Source: Bemisia tabaci
Lineage: Eukaryota > Arthropoda > Insecta > Hemiptera > Aleyrodidae
Reading direction: 5' to 3'
DNA length: 64,000 nt
NCBI RefSeq assembly: GCF_918797505.1
Contig: NC_092799.1
Coordinates: 26,288,382-26,352,381 of the forward strand
The notes under the pieces are model-generated. The model was not told where the DNA came from, ran no database searches, and saw only the letters and a list, made by a program, of their open reading frames with translations. Positions 11,477 through 24,409 of this stretch are shown in pieces. The position numbers were made by a program, and so were the translations under genes. The stretch's first letter is position 1; the number at the start of each line of letters is the position of its first letter.

Positions 11477-11721
11477 CCTTTCGGTCAAAGTATCACAAGC
11501 CCCATGCGACGTTTCAAAATTTTCGCCGTCATTTTCTTTTTTTTACAGAGAAATCGTTCAATGAAGCTGTACGAAAATTTCACTGAAATTTCTTTGTGCT
11601 TCCAATAAAATTCAATAAAATGTTCAAACAGATTCAACCAACAGTTTCTCTGTAAAAAAATAAAATGGCGGCAGATATTTTGAAACGTCGCATGTCGCTT
11701 GTAATACTTTGGCCGGAAGAC
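11477..11721. repeat. Palindromic MITE, K family (copy 1)
   Basis: Inverted arms: CGGTCAAAGTATCACAAGC and GCGACGTTTCAAAATTTTCG on the left, AAAATGGCGGCAGAT, TTTGAAACGTCGCATG and TTTGGCCGGAAG on the right. The same arrangement recurs at 48169-48412. Both right arms carry AAATAAAATGGCGGC, a match to the YY1/Pho-type core. No transposase. Confidence 0.75.
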
Positions 11722-13204
11722 GAACTCCGCTGGAAACGTGAAGAGCTCAAGAATGAAGAAACGATCAAAAGCGCAGATCTTCTTTCCGACTGGAAATAAA
11801 TTTCCACAAATAACGAAAATGTCTATTGACGATACAATATTTAAACATAGTGTACTTTGTAACTTTTTAGATTGAAAATTTTCGAAGAGCAATTTACAAG
11901 ATAAAAATTGTTCCTCGGAAGATTGGTTAAATAGTGTAGTTTTTGGCATATTTATTGGCATGATATTTTTTACCCTTGTTCTTTATTTTATTATAATACC
12001 GTGAATCTTGATATCATGATATCTAAGAACTATTACACTTCCATTATTTCCTCTCTCTTACACAGAATGAACTCATAACCATAAGTTTGCCCGTAGGGAC
12101 CATAAGACATTTCGTAAATTCCCTCCCTTAGATTACCTTTTTTAGATTGTGCCATTGCGAGTATCTGAGCTGAGGATGAACGGGTGATTTTAAACTCTTG
12201 TACTTCTTGGCCGTTTTATGGTATAGTCGTGTTATTTAAATAATACTCATAGCATTTATTCTAACCAAAAAATCGAAAGTTTACATTTTGTGCTTTAAGT
12301 CTGGAAATCGTTGTGCGAATGTTGTACCCGAAGTCCACAATCTCGACAAATCGCAATACAACCGATCGAATTACGATTTGTCAGTGGCTTCATGGTCAAA
12401 TTTGAGGAACAATTCGGTTTTCATTTAAATCTCAGTGTTCGGCGCTACGTCACTGATCAAATTTGATCAGCGTGCCAAAGGTCGAATTCAGCATATGTGA
12501 GAGAGAAAATACGTAGGAAGGAAGAATTTTTTGCAGGCGCTGATTGACATAGGGAGTATGTGAATATTATTTTTCCACCCTTTTTTTTTAAAGGGACCAC
12601 TAGTGGTACATAACTCCAAAATTTTACCATTAAAACAAGTGGATGGGTGAAGTCGGAAAATTCGTATCATGCGACGTTGCGCATCTCTCTCGTGTTTAAT
12701 TTATTTGTTTTTTGCCCTAAAAAAAGGAAAGTAACCAAAATTTCCTCTCATGGTTTATTATGAATTTTCATTACTAATTTAGAAATACTCACAGGAAGCT
12801 CAAAGAAAATATTTTTTATCCCTCGTTGCCAAATGTGACGCGGGTTCACGTAGGTTGAGAACATCCGACTCTCTGCGACTTCATAATTATTCTAACTACG
12901 GGTTACGTATGAATTCTAACTGCCGTTACAGATAACGAAAATAAAGACCTAAACAACTTATAAAGCCATAAGAGGTGATCTAATCGATCGAAGAGGGACA
13001 TGATAGATTTGTTTCGAAGTCCTTTCAGAGGAATTATAGTATGGTGTCGTTATGTTTCACGCGCACAGTCGGCGGTCTTTCGCTCTTGCCGCTCGCTGTG
13101 GTCCGACGTAGTAAAGTTACGACGAGGATGAGCTAGGGGCTTTAAGAATTCATTTTGTGTAGGATGATTCGGACTGATGAGATCATTCACGTAACACTTT
13201 TATC
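11722..13204. other. Unassigned DNA
   Basis: No gene recognised. Frames of up to 158 codons overlap the K palindrome and AT-rich sequence and have no recognisable domain. Confidence 0.4.
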
Positions 13205-13342
13205 CTAATTGGACGTATTTCTATCAAACGGAACTATGTGCATTATGACGTGAGCCCTGTTATGCACATAATAAGCTTATGGGTCTCAGGGCTCATGTCT
13301 TAATGCACATAGTTCCGTTTGACAGAAATACGTCCAATTGGA
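13205..13342. repeat. Palindromic repeat, N family (full copy)
   Basis: CCTAATTGGACGTATTTCTA and CAAACGGAACTATGTGCAT on the left are mirrored by ATGCACATAGTTCCGTTTG and CAGAAATACGTCCAATTGG on the right, around a centre with GAGCCCTG / CAGGGCTC. Degenerate copies or arms occur at 20013-20095, 34226-34313, 36593-36700, 36965-36990, 43736-43760 and 46254-46280. Confidence 0.75.
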
Positions 13343-13894
13343 TTTACAGACTAATTTACGTGTGCGCATCAATCCCTGAAAATGATTAATCGCATACACC
13401 TTGTAGACTGCTGACGATTTGTGTCAGACAGATCCTTATTTCTTAAAAGATCAAGTTTTCATTGTCAATCTGTCACGTGAATAAAATGTCGAGATCTAAA
13501 ATTTTCAATTACTGTTTCTCATAAGTCTCCTTTTACTTTTTTTTTAATTTTTTATAAATATAATGTATGGTGAGTCAACCTTGACCATATATCGACTTAA
13601 TACCAACTCGGTCATGTTGAAATCATGTTGGGAATGACAGACGCCCGCGCGATGAGAATTTCTGGTTACGCCAACTGCACTCAATATTGCTGACTAATCA
13701 CAGGAAAATTCTGAATCTTAGAAGAATTATAAGAGAGAATTATGCACCCAAGAATTCAAGGAAATACGATGGATAGCGACATAATTTGATACTAAAAGGT
13801 ATTAAATATTAATTTCGGTCACAAATTACCTAAGAAAATAAGTTACAGATGGTTACCAACTGGTGAGAATTGGAACTTTTAATCTCAGTCAAAA
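13343..13894. other. Unassigned DNA
   Basis: Nothing recognisable beyond an ordinary AT-rich sequence. Confidence 0.4.
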
Positions 13895-14257
13895 GAGGAT
13901 GAAGAAGAAGAAAAGAGGATGAAAAGAAAAAAAGAAAATAATAGTAGATAAGGAGAAGAAAAAGAAGAAGAAGAAAAGGAAAAATAAAATAATAGAAGAA
14001 GAAACGAAGAAGGAGAAGAAAAGAAGGAGGTGAAGAAAAGAAGGAGGTGAAGAAAAGAAGAAGAAGAAAATAAGAAGTAAAGAGGTAAAGAAGAAGAAAA
14101 GAGGAAAAAGAAGAAAAGAAGAAGAAGAAGACGAAAAAGAAGAAGAAAAATGAAGAAGATTTATGAAAAAGAAAAGGAAAAAGAAGACGAAGAGAAGAAG
14201 AAGAAGAAAAAAAAGAAGATGAAGAAAAGAAGAAGAAAAGGAAAGAAGAAAAAATGG
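13895..14257. repeat. Purine-only GAA/AAG-type microsatellite
   Basis: About 360 bases of nearly pure purine on the + strand, dominated by GAAGAA and GAAAAG units. The minus strand reads as long Phe/Ser/Leu frames (145 and 218 codons), which are low-complexity artefacts. Such tracts can form triplex DNA in principle. Confidence 0.9.
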
Positions 14258-14950
14258 ATAGATACATGAATCGCAGTGAAAAAGAACGTGATTGCGGTAG
14301 GACTTAAACAACCACGTAAATAAAAAGTGAAATAAATGGTTGAAAAGTCGGGGCATGGATGTCAAATGCAACGAGAGAGAAATATAGAGCTGAAGGACGC
14401 GGACGTTGACGCAGACGCAGAGGCAGACGTGCGACGACGACGTGCGAGAGCGGAGACGCGAAACGTGCTCGGGTTCGGGATCCGATCGGCGATCTGTCGT
14501 CGTCTCATATGCAGCCGATCCTCGATCCTCGATCCACTCATGCAAATGAAAGAGGCAGTCGGCAAATCAATTAAGTTTAGAAAGTTCAAAATAAAAATAA
14601 AAGTAACCGCCGCCGCACCGCACCGTCGCCGGGCGCATCAAACTAGTTTCCAATTGAACGGACCACCTTCAAAACATTAGCACTACTGACCGAACTTTTT
14701 TCTCACATCCAAACGAGCCACTAACTGCGCATCTTCAGGCACATGCGACTAGTCGGCGCCTTTGAGTGGCTCAAAAGTTTACTAGCTTCAAGGTTGAATC
14801 AGTACGTTTAAAAAGGCGGAAGTCCAATTTTTCAATCTCGTTTTTCCCCCATTTTTGACGCTCTTTTTACATGAAATTTGCGTCCCTATGCGTCCGTCAC
14901 TCTCGCTCTAAGAGCCAGATCATCGCTACTTTCTCCTGCAATATGGTAAG
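14258..14950. other. Low-copy stretch with a GC-richer core and octamer motif
   Basis: The core at about 14395-14560 is richer in GC and CpG than its neighbours (runs of GACGCAGACG and GACGACGACG). It contains ATGCAAAT at about 14539-14546, a perfect POU-domain octamer. No repeat partner was seen in the window. It could be regulatory or an unrecognised exon. No frame here is convincing. Confidence 0.3.
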
Positions 14951-14953
14951 GAA

Positions 14954-15560
14954 CAGTGGCGTAGCGTGCTTTGCGATATATCGATTGATTGGCAACACCG
15001 GATTTCCTCTTTTTAAACCTATGGAGGTGTATCGATTCTTGGAGGGACCAGGTGCTCCGACAAGAATCGATTATTTAGCACAGGTGAGTGGAGGAAATCC
15101 GGTGTTGCCAAATTGCTGGATCCGGCTATGCCACGGACGTTGCGAAATATCACCCCAAAAGATATTTATTTTTCAGGAAATTTAGAGTAACGTCCCTCTT
15201 AGAAATTTTAGAATCGCTAACTGAAATTGAAAATAAAATTGTCAGAAATAAAGGATGGATATTCAAACTTTGATGAGCGCCACCAGGTGTTCATGTTTTG
15301 CAATATATCGATCAGTGGCGTGGCGTGGACTGCGATATATCGATTCTTATGCCATTTAAACCTATGGAAAAGGATCGATAAACAGGGTGTTCACAGCGAA
15401 CACCTTAATAATCGATTCTTTACCATAGGTTTAAATGGCAGAACAATCGATATATCGCAAAGCACGCCACGCTACTGATATCGATTATGATCTGTCATTT
15501 GAACCTATGGAAAAGGATCGATAGAGTGTTCGCAACGAACACATCCGTAATCAATTCTTT
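14954..15560. repeat. Composite of G1 and G2 palindromic repeats
   Basis: A G2 arm (CAGTGGCGTAGCGTGC, TTGCGATATATCGATTG) at 14954-14989 runs into G1 (TTGGCAACACCGGATTTCC ... GGAAATCCGGTGTTGCCAA, to about 15125). A complete G2 palindrome follows at 15313-15477, CAGTGGCGTGGCGTG to CACGCCACGCTACTG, with GATATATCGAT in both arms and AGGGTGTTCA in the middle. A half copy lies at about 15480-15545. Nested or serial insertion is likely. Confidence 0.7.
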
Positions 15561-16796
15561 ACCACAGCTTACAGCTACACATGGGAATTTTATTTGGGTT
15601 TTTTGTTCAACAAGTTGCACATCAACCATCAATAGGCGAAAAGAAGCGTTGACCTCTGAACTTAACTTTATCCTCATCCGACTAGATTGATAGTGCGGGC
15701 TCTCTAAAATACACAATCTCTGAGTATACGCGTGAGAATGTAATGGTTATAGGGCATCCATACCGGAAGTTTTGAAATGACGGACCAATTCTACTGGAAA
15801 ACTACTCTCGTTTAAAATTTTTCGCTGAAAATAGAACGGAGTCATTTAGAAGCGCTCATTTTGGAAAATGATAGCTCGGGTTACTTTTTAAGTTTGAAAT
15901 TTTCATGGAAAAATCTCTCATCACTTTTGCTAGTTTCCTGCAAAATTTTGCTTTTATCCAAGATAAAGTGGAGAGAGAAACAAAATTAATCTAGAATAGT
16001 TGAAATCTGGCATTGATGTGCTGGCTACTCACGAATCCATAATTTTGTGGTGAGGGAGCTCAGAGATCAGTGTGTCTTCGAAGACGAAATTCCTAAAGTA
16101 TCACGGTAATCTCTCGTATCGCGCGCAGACATACACATACCATAATTACTTTATTTTCTTTTCGTAGCAATTAGTTACTTCACTTTTGCCCTCAAAATTT
16201 CGTTTTCTTCGTGATCAGACCAGGTGAGCATGCTACTCCTGGAAATTCATCTCTTCTTCACATGTCCTCTGAGGATTGCTACTGTTTATCGTGTTTAGCC
16301 TACCCAATAAGACGAAAGTGAATTGATCATTCGAAGCAACTTTGAAAAGGCCAAACATCTATCCGTTTAGAGGTACAAAGAAGTAAAATAAATACCACTA
16401 TTTTTACCCGTAGGAGCCCATTTTGCTTATCGGGTCCAATGAAGGCGAATCAATCTGTCAAAACTCCTTGAAACTAGCTTTTACTTATTAGGCGTACTAG
16501 CGCTGTGGAATTGATATTTTGGATTTTGACTTGACCTATACACGCGTGAAAAGTTTTTTGCCCTCTTTCCAAAAATTCCATTAGTCTTCATGGTTGATCA
16601 AACGACTGCACGGATAATTAAACCAGATTTTCGGTAAACAGATAATTTGTCTAAACATTTGACAAAATATTTGATTTGACCTTCAGCCTGTGACATATAC
16701 CTACATAAGGAGTTCGATCTGTTTCGTTTGCTTTCAAGCACATCCGGACATCCGAAAATTTAATGAGAGGCGTTTGACAGTAAAATTTTTTTCACC
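15561..16796. other. Unassigned DNA
   Basis: No gene, RNA or repeat family recognised. Confidence 0.4.
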
Positions 16797-17030
16797 AACT
16801 GGACTGGACGAATAAAGAGTCGTAACGTTGAGATGGTTTACTTTTCTGACGCTGCGTTAAAGTCTCCAAGCTTTACTATGATGTGCTTTCCGTCTCATTG
16901 AAGGTGTTAATCATGGACAAATTTTCACCATGGATATCATAGCCAACTAGACTGGACGAATAAGAAGATGCCACGTTATGAAATGGTTTACCTTTCTGAC
17001 GCTGCGTTTAAGTCTCCAAGCTTTTCTGCG
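16797..17030. repeat. Two-unit tandem repeat, V family
   Basis: Two units of about 165 bp share ACTGGACGAATAA, GGTTTAC.TTTCTGACGC, TGCGTT.AAGTCTCCAAGCTT. A second locus with two units is at 56705-56890 (ACTGGACTGGATG, CGCTGCGTTTAAGTCTCCAAG). Confidence 0.6.
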
Positions 17031-17373
17031 TATATTTCCCTAGTCATTAAAGGATACACATATTTTGGGGGCGGAATATGATTCTTTTGCGATATGGAAC
17101 GGGAGTTAAGTTTTACACCATTTATATTTTATAATATTTAAAAGTAAAAACCATTGTTATTGTCATTCCGCGATGGATCTTAACCTTTATTGTTTGTAGG
17201 TACTCCCAATCAGAACCTTTTGCCCTGACAAAATTTACAATTTCAACTCTGATCACACATTTTTCATTCACTTCGATTTTCTTCGATTCGGGATGTAGAT
17301 GAGGTTTTTCATCTGCAATTTCACACACATTCCAGAAGAACGGGAGGAGGGAGGGGGGGCTATCAAACAATAG
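17031..17373 (-). other. Unassigned stretch with an 82-codon minus-strand frame
   Basis: The minus frame 17370-17122 encodes a mixed-composition peptide (for example VNEKCVIRVEIVNFVRAKG) that looks less repetitive than other frames here. It lacks a known domain, convincing splice sites or promoter evidence. It could be a decayed gene fragment or chance. Confidence 0.15.
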
Positions 17374-17712
17374 GGCTTTTTTTTATGCGGATCGCAGTGG
17401 ATCGCGGTGGATCGCGATGAACATCGGTATTTTTTTATTCCGTTCCTCAGCGTGATCCAAGCGTTCCAGGTGGATCAGGGTGGAACGCTGGATCGCTCTT
17501 CCGAGGTGGGGCGAGCTCGCGATCCACTGTGATCCTAACCTGATGCGAGGAAGTTGCCGTCCCCAAAAAATCAAAACAATAACGAATCGAACCAAATTCC
17601 AAGTTTGGATTTTTTTATCACTTGGAACACTTGGATCGGTCCGGATCGCTCAGGATTCAGATCCAGTGCGTTCCACTGCGATCCACCCTGATCCACGATA
17701 AAAAAAAAAAGC
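17374..17712. repeat. Palindromic MITE rich in GGATC motifs
   Basis: The left end GCTTTTTTTTATGCGGATCG then CAGTGGATCGC is mirrored by TGCGATCCACCCTGATCCAC and ATAAAAAAAAAAGC on the right. Many GATCCA / TGGATC repeats fall in both arms. About 340 bp, no transposase. Confidence 0.65.
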
Positions 17713-18562
17713 ACTAATGAGGATTGTATGTTTTAAAAGTAAGTATGGCGTGTGCCTTGTGCGTTACATACGTTATTAGACAACAAAAAGAAAACAAATT
17801 AAACCTTTGTTCTTTAAGTTAAAGAATAAACAAAAAAGTATAATGTAAAATGAACCCATTTTTTGATATTCACTAAACTTTAAATGATTTTTTTTTTTTT
17901 TTTTTTTTTTTTAAAGAAAATAATGCATTAAAGGGCAGTCTCAATTGCGATTTGACGATGAAAGCTAGAGTGGCAGGCTAAAAATTAAATACCAATTATG
18001 TGACTGTTTGGGAGAAATGTAAGCAGTAATAGGTATCTTCTTTTTTTAATTTTTGGGGACAACCGCAAGGCCGCAAGTCATCAGGATGTTTGCGGTTATA
18101 GGACTCTCACTGTCACCGACAGTCGCTGGAAACTGTCCTTTACGAGGAGTTCCATCATGAACGGACATTGACAAATTATTTTTCCATTAAGAACTGTCCC
18201 CCTAATGAAAGTGCTGGGGCTCACTATCTTCATAGTTTTATTCGCTGATCGACCAAATCAGCCGGAAAACCGATGACCACTAATCATCACAGACGAATAC
18301 TTTCTCACCGTAGCAACCGAATCGTTCAACGAAGTAAGTCTATTTTGTGGGTGATTCATCTGCAAAGCGGTCTTCTTATTTGTTAGAAATAGTTAGGTAA
18401 TTAGAATGTCTCACGTTTAGCCCAATGACCGAGTGCGCCTAAAAGACTTAGGTATAATTACGCCCCATCTTGTAATGTAGAGAAGAAAGTGAACCCGAGG
18501 GATATCAGATGACCAACAATCAAATTGGGTGTCGTTTACAGGATGTAAACGCTCCGTGGTCA
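17713..18562. other. Unassigned DNA with a poly-T tract
   Basis: A run of about 26 T lies near 17887-17912. Nothing else is recognised. Confidence 0.4.
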
Positions 18563-18722
18563 CAGTAGCGTGGCGTGCTTTGCGATATATCGATTGATCT
18601 GCCATTTACAATTTGGAAAAGGATCGATAAACAGGGTGTTCACTACGAACAGCTTAATAATCGATTTTTTACTATGGCTTCAAATGGGGAAATATCGATA
18701 ATCGATCATTCACGCCTCGCCA
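18563..18722. repeat. G2 palindromic repeat copy
   Basis: CAGTAGCGTGGCGTGC and GCGATATATCGATTGATCTG on the left, GGAAAAGGATCGATAAAC and AGGGTGTTCAC inside, with a degraded right arm (ATCGATAATCGAT). It matches 15313-15477 and 30312-30465. Confidence 0.6.
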
Positions 18723-20012
18723 ATGCGTGGTCACTAATATTTTGTGATTTTTTTACTCAGAGATCAAATAAGGGGGAAGATACGTGATTTAATTATGGTT
18801 TACTCGTGAGACTCTCTTACTGAAATTATGACTTTTCATTCTTAAAGAAATAAAACTTAGGTCATGCGAGCATTAAACATTTCCAAAAATTATACAAATA
18901 CAATCTCCTTCAAGAAACGGCCTCACAAGCACCATGCAATTGTATTGTACCAAATCTCAGTTATACATGATCTCAGATTCCCCAGATACCCGGACCTACA
19001 AAAATGAATGTCAAATTGGATGTTTTCATAACTTTTCGAGTCCAGTAATTGCATTTCATAAAAGCTACCTGGTGTCATCTCTTCGAGAACATAGCATTCA
19101 CATATCACAATGGTACTGAGCACATAGCATATCACACGTTTAACTATGCGCATACAACTCATCCATTGTTGCCTCTCATTGGCTGAAACATTTATCTAAA
19201 ATCGGTATCGTATATTGTTAGCACTGACCTAAACAAAAGTCACACCACCTACAATCGCGAGAAAAACGATGAGCTATCAGGCCTTCGAGCTTTTCCCGCT
19301 GAAGGTCCTGTTTGAAGTGATCTTTGGTGGTATTTGACTTGAATTTGGCAACTGAGATCTCGGGAGATATTTGACGTGAAATGTTGAACATTGAGCGAAG
19401 TCTGTGCTGGTGGCCAACTCCTAGGACAGCGCTGAGCTATCGGCGATTTGTCTAGGGTGGACGGAGGATAGAAGATAGAATCTCCGGGGAGTGCGAGTGA
19501 GCGCACTGGTCAGAGTCTCGCAGGAGAAGATCCGAGTGTCGCTTTGACCACTTTCGCGGCTTGTCGGCTGCTAATTAAATTGGAGGAGAATTTATATCCC
19601 ATGTTGGTTTTCATGAAGTGTTAACAGCTTTTGGTTGACCTCCAGTTGCCGCTTTGCCGCCGCCAAAATCCTTCTTACCTGAAACAGGCAACGTTTCTTC
19701 AGGCATAAATCCACGAGATCGCTGTTTTTTTATTTATTTTTTTTTATTATTATTAGTTTTTAGTGAGCTTCCTTATACATGGAAATATACTCTTTTTTAA
19801 TAAATATAAAATAAGTATGAATATACGTACAATCGAGAAGATCGTAACTTATTTACGTGTAACAATATGGAGTAATAAAATTAAAGGGATCGCTGTTGCT
19901 GTGTTAACCGAGAGGGCAAACATGGCCAAAATTCCGTTATCGATTTTTCTTGCCAATTCAACTAATCTAATTTAAGGTGATTTGCTCCGGGTACTTGGCG
20001 TCGTCCTAATGG
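18723..20012. other. Unassigned low-copy DNA
   Basis: No repeat partner or gene recognised. 19250-19560 is somewhat GC-richer and holds an 85-codon minus frame of unknown meaning, without splice support. Confidence 0.35.
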
Positions 20013-20095
20013 ACGTATTTATGCAAAAAGGGACTACGTGCATAGGATTTGCACGTAACATAGTTCCTTACAGCACAAATACGTCCTAATGGCGT
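20013..20095. repeat. N-family short palindrome
   Basis: CGTCCTAATGGACGTATTTA and ACATAGTTCCTTACAG with CAAATACGTCCTAATGG form a shortened version of the 13205-13342 palindrome. Confidence 0.55.
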
Positions 20096-20687
20096 GCGAT
20101 GTATCACAGAGATTGAATAAAAAAATTTGCAGATTTTTGCAGACTTTTTAGCCAAAGATAGATGATAGATGAAAAAGGGTTATTCAAAATCGGATTTTAA
20201 AAAAATCCTTCGTCTAAATTCCCATTGATTTTGCTCGTAGATTGAAAATTCCGCTTATTTTTCCATTTGATTAAAAAATTCCTACGAAAAGTGGAAATAC
20301 TTATTCCAGTCATCAAAAGTTGCAACACTGCAAAGCGCTGCACCGGAACCGCGTTTTTTTTTTAAATCATAATACTATTTTGTGTTCGACTGTGAGTCGA
20401 GACCCGAAACAGGCGAGATTCACGCTTGGTAATGCGGCAAATATGCGAGTAAGCTTTACTCGAACAAACTACCAGGAAAGTTAAGAAACGTAAAATTTTG
20501 CACTTCGTTGCTTTCCGTGACTTTTTGTTCCATCTTTTCAAACTTAACCCATTTCACAGGGTTGCCGTAATGTAAAAAGTATTTTTGATAAATACGATTG
20601 ACTGAACAGCTTAAACAGTTGATATGTACAATGATAGTGAAAGTAATAAAATTGCGTATCTTTCTTACAACGCGACGCTTCAAAATA
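20096..20687. other. Unassigned DNA
   Basis: Nothing recognised. Confidence 0.35.
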
Positions 20688-20812
20688 TGAATCTAAAAAT
20701 TGCAAGGGCAAATATTCATAATTTTCTCCAAAATTTAATATTTTCTGAGAGGAAAGTTGGTGATTTTCGAGTGTTCATACGGCGTTCTCCATAGCACGGC
20801 ATTATAGCAATT
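20688..20812. repeat. B-family fragment (one end)
   Basis: Diverged match to a B-family end: CATACGGCGTTCTCCATAGC followed by ACGGCA at about 20785-20810, preceded by GAGAGGAAAGTTGGTGA. The opposite end was not identified. Confidence 0.45.
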
Positions 20813-21050
20813 CTAGTCTTGTGGGCGCTAATGTCCATTCCGCACCAACTGCCCAACTGCGGTGCGTTTGGTGCAACGCGAGAAGTATTCATGCCGTCTA
20901 GGAGGCGCTAATACGGGCGCCACGCCAGCCGCACTGTTTGGCACAATACGGGAAGTATTCCTAAAGTCTTGCAGGCGCTAATATACGTTTAACGCCGTCC
21001 GCACTGCACTGTGTTTGGCGCAATTATTCGAACTCGCGTTAGAATAATCG
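20813..21050. repeat. Satellite-like units outside the hAT element
   Basis: About three diverged units of 65-85 bp, with GGCGCTAAT, GTTTGG.GCAA, GAAGTATTC and GCCG.CCGCACTG. They resemble the internal units of the hAT elements and those at 57895-58110. The final unit ends near GAACTCGCGTTAGAATAATC, shared in inverted form with sequence near 57875-57905. Confidence 0.6.
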
Positions 21051-22240
21051 CGTCATCGAATAATATAGCTTAAAAGGCCCATGTTGTGTTTTGACGCCGT
21101 ATGAGCATTCCAACGTTGCCTCGTTGAAATATTTTTTCCGGGAAAAGTTAGGAAAGTTCCTTATACCCACAACCATTATTCAATCTTTTCACTTCATTTA
21201 TCATCAGAAGGTAGTAAAGAAATTGACCTAAACTAGCGTTAACAGAAAAATGCATTTATATTTTCCAACTGTTTCCTGTTTTGCCAAACGTCTGCCTTCA
21301 TTTTAAATTCGCGCGTTCCTGTAGCAGATGTTAAGGTTTCTGTTCGCGCAATCCTTGTGCCTTTTTCGATCAATCTTCATACATTTTCTTTGACGTTTCG
21401 TCCAATTCAGGATTACTGGTCTGGAAAAAAACATCAACGTTGCGTAATAATCAATCGTCGGTAACAGAAAGGTATACATAATTGTAATTTCCATTCTAAT
21501 GTTTTTTCTACTACATATTGTAGCTGCGAAGTTTAATTGGACTACCTTTTGCAATTCGGAACTGAAATTTATGGCTCATCTGTAAAAACACTCATGTCCA
21601 CAGGGAAGTGAATGGCACATATGTAACGTTGTGGTTGTCCCTAAGCTGAGTCAAACATTGTAAAATGAAGTCCAATTAACTCTTGCATAATTTGAATCAA
21701 ATGCATAACAGCCAACGCCTGCTTTGAGGGAAAAATCGAGGATTGAAAACCAGCAGTAAAAATTAATAAAGAGTTAGAGTCGGAATCATATTTGTAAGAA
21801 GTAAAAATACATGGGTAAGACAGTAGTCAAGTGGCTCATATTTAATTGAAAAGAATGAGGATTACTGGTTCAATTCTTCGTAGGATCCTGCAATATTGCA
21901 ACACCTCGTCATTCACGGGCAATAGATCACTTAGTTTTGCATAAACACTCGCTTGAAGCGTGCAGGGAAAGATTGGTCAGGTGATGGCTCCTTTTTTTCG
22001 CTTTGATGACTTTCCGAACAGAATATATTATTCGGAAAACAATCGCGCTCTTTGTGGTATACGCAGTAGGATGATCTTCGCAGTTTGATCTTGATTTCCA
22101 TTTTAAACTTGGATGCGATCCCGGATGTCGGGGTTTTTTACTTTCTCGCTCCCCCAGTTTTTGTTTTGTTATTTCTTTTTGATTTTTGATCTATTAATAG
22201 GATACTCAAGATACTTTATTCAATAGTTTTATAAGGATTT
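21051..22240. other. Unassigned DNA
   Basis: No gene or repeat recognised. Confidence 0.4.
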
Positions 22241-22621
22241 CAGGGTTGCCATAATTTCTTCCTCTTCATATTCTTTGATTTTCCCCCGCCTTTTTTGCAT
22301 TTCCCCGACTCCAAAATTTTCTATTCCTCCGACATTCTCTGACCTTGAAACATAATTTCCGCCTTTTTTTCTCAGAATATGCTCAATTTTGCCAAACTCT
22401 GGACAAAGTTTCCTTGATCAGAGATCGAATGATAGATAAAGGCATCAGTAGCAGGTTAAAAGATGACAAGCTTTAGGAATGATCAGAAGAGTAAACACTT
22501 GGAAGATCAGTGATATGTTTTACCTTGTGATTAGTAAATTTGTCAGAAATTCCCCGACTTTTTCCACGGATCCCTAGACTTTTTGTGATTTTCCGACATT
22601 CAAGACTATCAGCAACTCTGG
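22241..22621. mobile_element. CAGGGTTGCCA-ended nonautonomous element (copy 1)
   Basis: It starts CAGGGTTGCCATAATTTC and ends AGCAACTCTG, with the direct repeat GATTT on both sides. The interior repeats CCCCGAC / TCCGACATT.TC motifs typical of this dispersed type. A related element is at 56210-56482. hAT-like ends, no transposase. Confidence 0.5.
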
Positions 22622-24409
22622 ATTTTCTACACCAGAAAAAATAGGTGCCGATCCAATACCGTTGATGCGAAAAATTTTCTACAACTCTCTGAAGCTCCTT
22701 TAACTCCACTTGGAGTTACCTTAACAACTTGGGTCATAAAATTTCCATTTTGGAGAGAAAAGTCAACTTCCCTCAACTTGCAAGACGAGTAGCTTGCAAA
22801 AGTTGAGGAGTGATGCCTCAACACAAAATTTCCCGCGGTGTTCCCAGATCAAAGAAGCGCGTTATAATGGAATCTATCCCTTAAGTCCGGGTTTTCATTT
22901 CTGAGAAGGCAATGAGAGTGTGTACTCTAAGGTAGCAACCAAATTACCGTATGATTATGTTAATTAGAGACCTGGAAGATCCGGACGGAGCAGTGGAATC
23001 TCTTTTTGAACGTGCGAGCCTTGTCGTCATATTGGGCAGTTTTTACCACAGAATTAAAATCCATACGCGATTGCAGTTGGTGTAGTTGGCTGCGTAACTT
23101 CAGAATTCCATCCAAAATGTGGAAGAAAAAATAGGAATACTTTTAAAAGGATTTGTAATAGTTTTTTTTCGTGTAGTCAAATGTGAATACATTGAAATAT
23201 TTTGTTCGCAAATATATGTTTACAGAATTAATGCTCCCATGTAATTAGTCTTAGAGACATTTACCGAAACATTGTACGACGTATATTGATGATGAAACTA
23301 AGAAAGCACGTGTTTAGATTCAAAGTTTTCGATTTCCCGCCCTTTTTTTCAGCTTCTTTTAGAAGGACGTTCCTTGGTATTTCATTTGATTAATTTTGTA
23401 TCATACATTTTAATTTAAATATTTTATATAATTTATTCACATTTCCTCAAAAAGCGAACAAAACTCCATCAACTTTCGTGCAACAATGATAAATTGTAGA
23501 AAAATTACAAGAGATCAGTGATGTCTGAAGCTAAGATATCTACTTTCCTATATAGTTTCACTATCAATGCGTATTTAACTTAAATCCCAATTATCACGCT
23601 CCTAAAAACTTCTTTTTACCTAATCGTATTCATTTTAATTCTACCAAAAAATGCTCCCTGAAAATTATGCAACAACGTTACTCGTTTTCCATTGAGGAAC
23701 TGAATTGAGGACGAAAGTTTTAAAACGTTGTGACACTTTTCCGTTCTGAAATTCTGCAGTTATTCCAAAAAAATTCATGGTACTTCTTTCACTGTTGCAT
23801 CTATGTAAAATCTAGGTTAAAATTATTTCACGATCAATTTGACAACGATGAAAACGCCGAAAAGTAAAAATATGGGTCAAAATACGGATGTTACTGACCA
23901 CGAGTCAATGGACATAGATTGAGGCGTGGTATGCTTCCAGAGCACTTTAAAACTAACTGCAGTTTTGCGGTCACTTTCCAAAGTTTGTGGGTTTGGGAAT
24001 TGGCGGAAACGTAGATCACCACGCCACCGTTGACTACCAAACGGAGGCCAATACTGAGTCCAAAGCAGGCCTGTCGAACTACTCTACAGGTTGTTCAATT
24101 TCTTCCCTGCCAAAATATTAAATTGGAAGACATCCCAATTCGATTTTAAAATTCTTAGAATGACTGACTGCGTCATCAAACTGAGAAAATGAGTCATCGC
24201 GGTAATTATGTTTTTTAGTAATAAAGAATTTTACCTCATTATTTTGACTAGCTGACAAGGAAAGCTCCAGAGGAAATTGGCACGTAAAGAGGAAAGAAGC
24301 TTAATGTGGTGGTATACAGTTAAGGAGGGTTGTAGTTCAGGAGTATACCATACATATCCTACGCTCACGGATTTTCACGGAATTTTCTCCGCACTCACAG
24401 AAATTTTCA
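22622..24409. other. Unassigned DNA
   Basis: No gene or repeat family recognised. The 65-78 codon minus frames at 22473-22824 are unsupported. Confidence 0.35.

Noticed and set aside
13830..14545. Minus-strand frames of 145 and 218 codons
   Set aside because: They read through the GAA-type microsatellite and are almost pure Phe/Ser/Leu; low-complexity artefacts.
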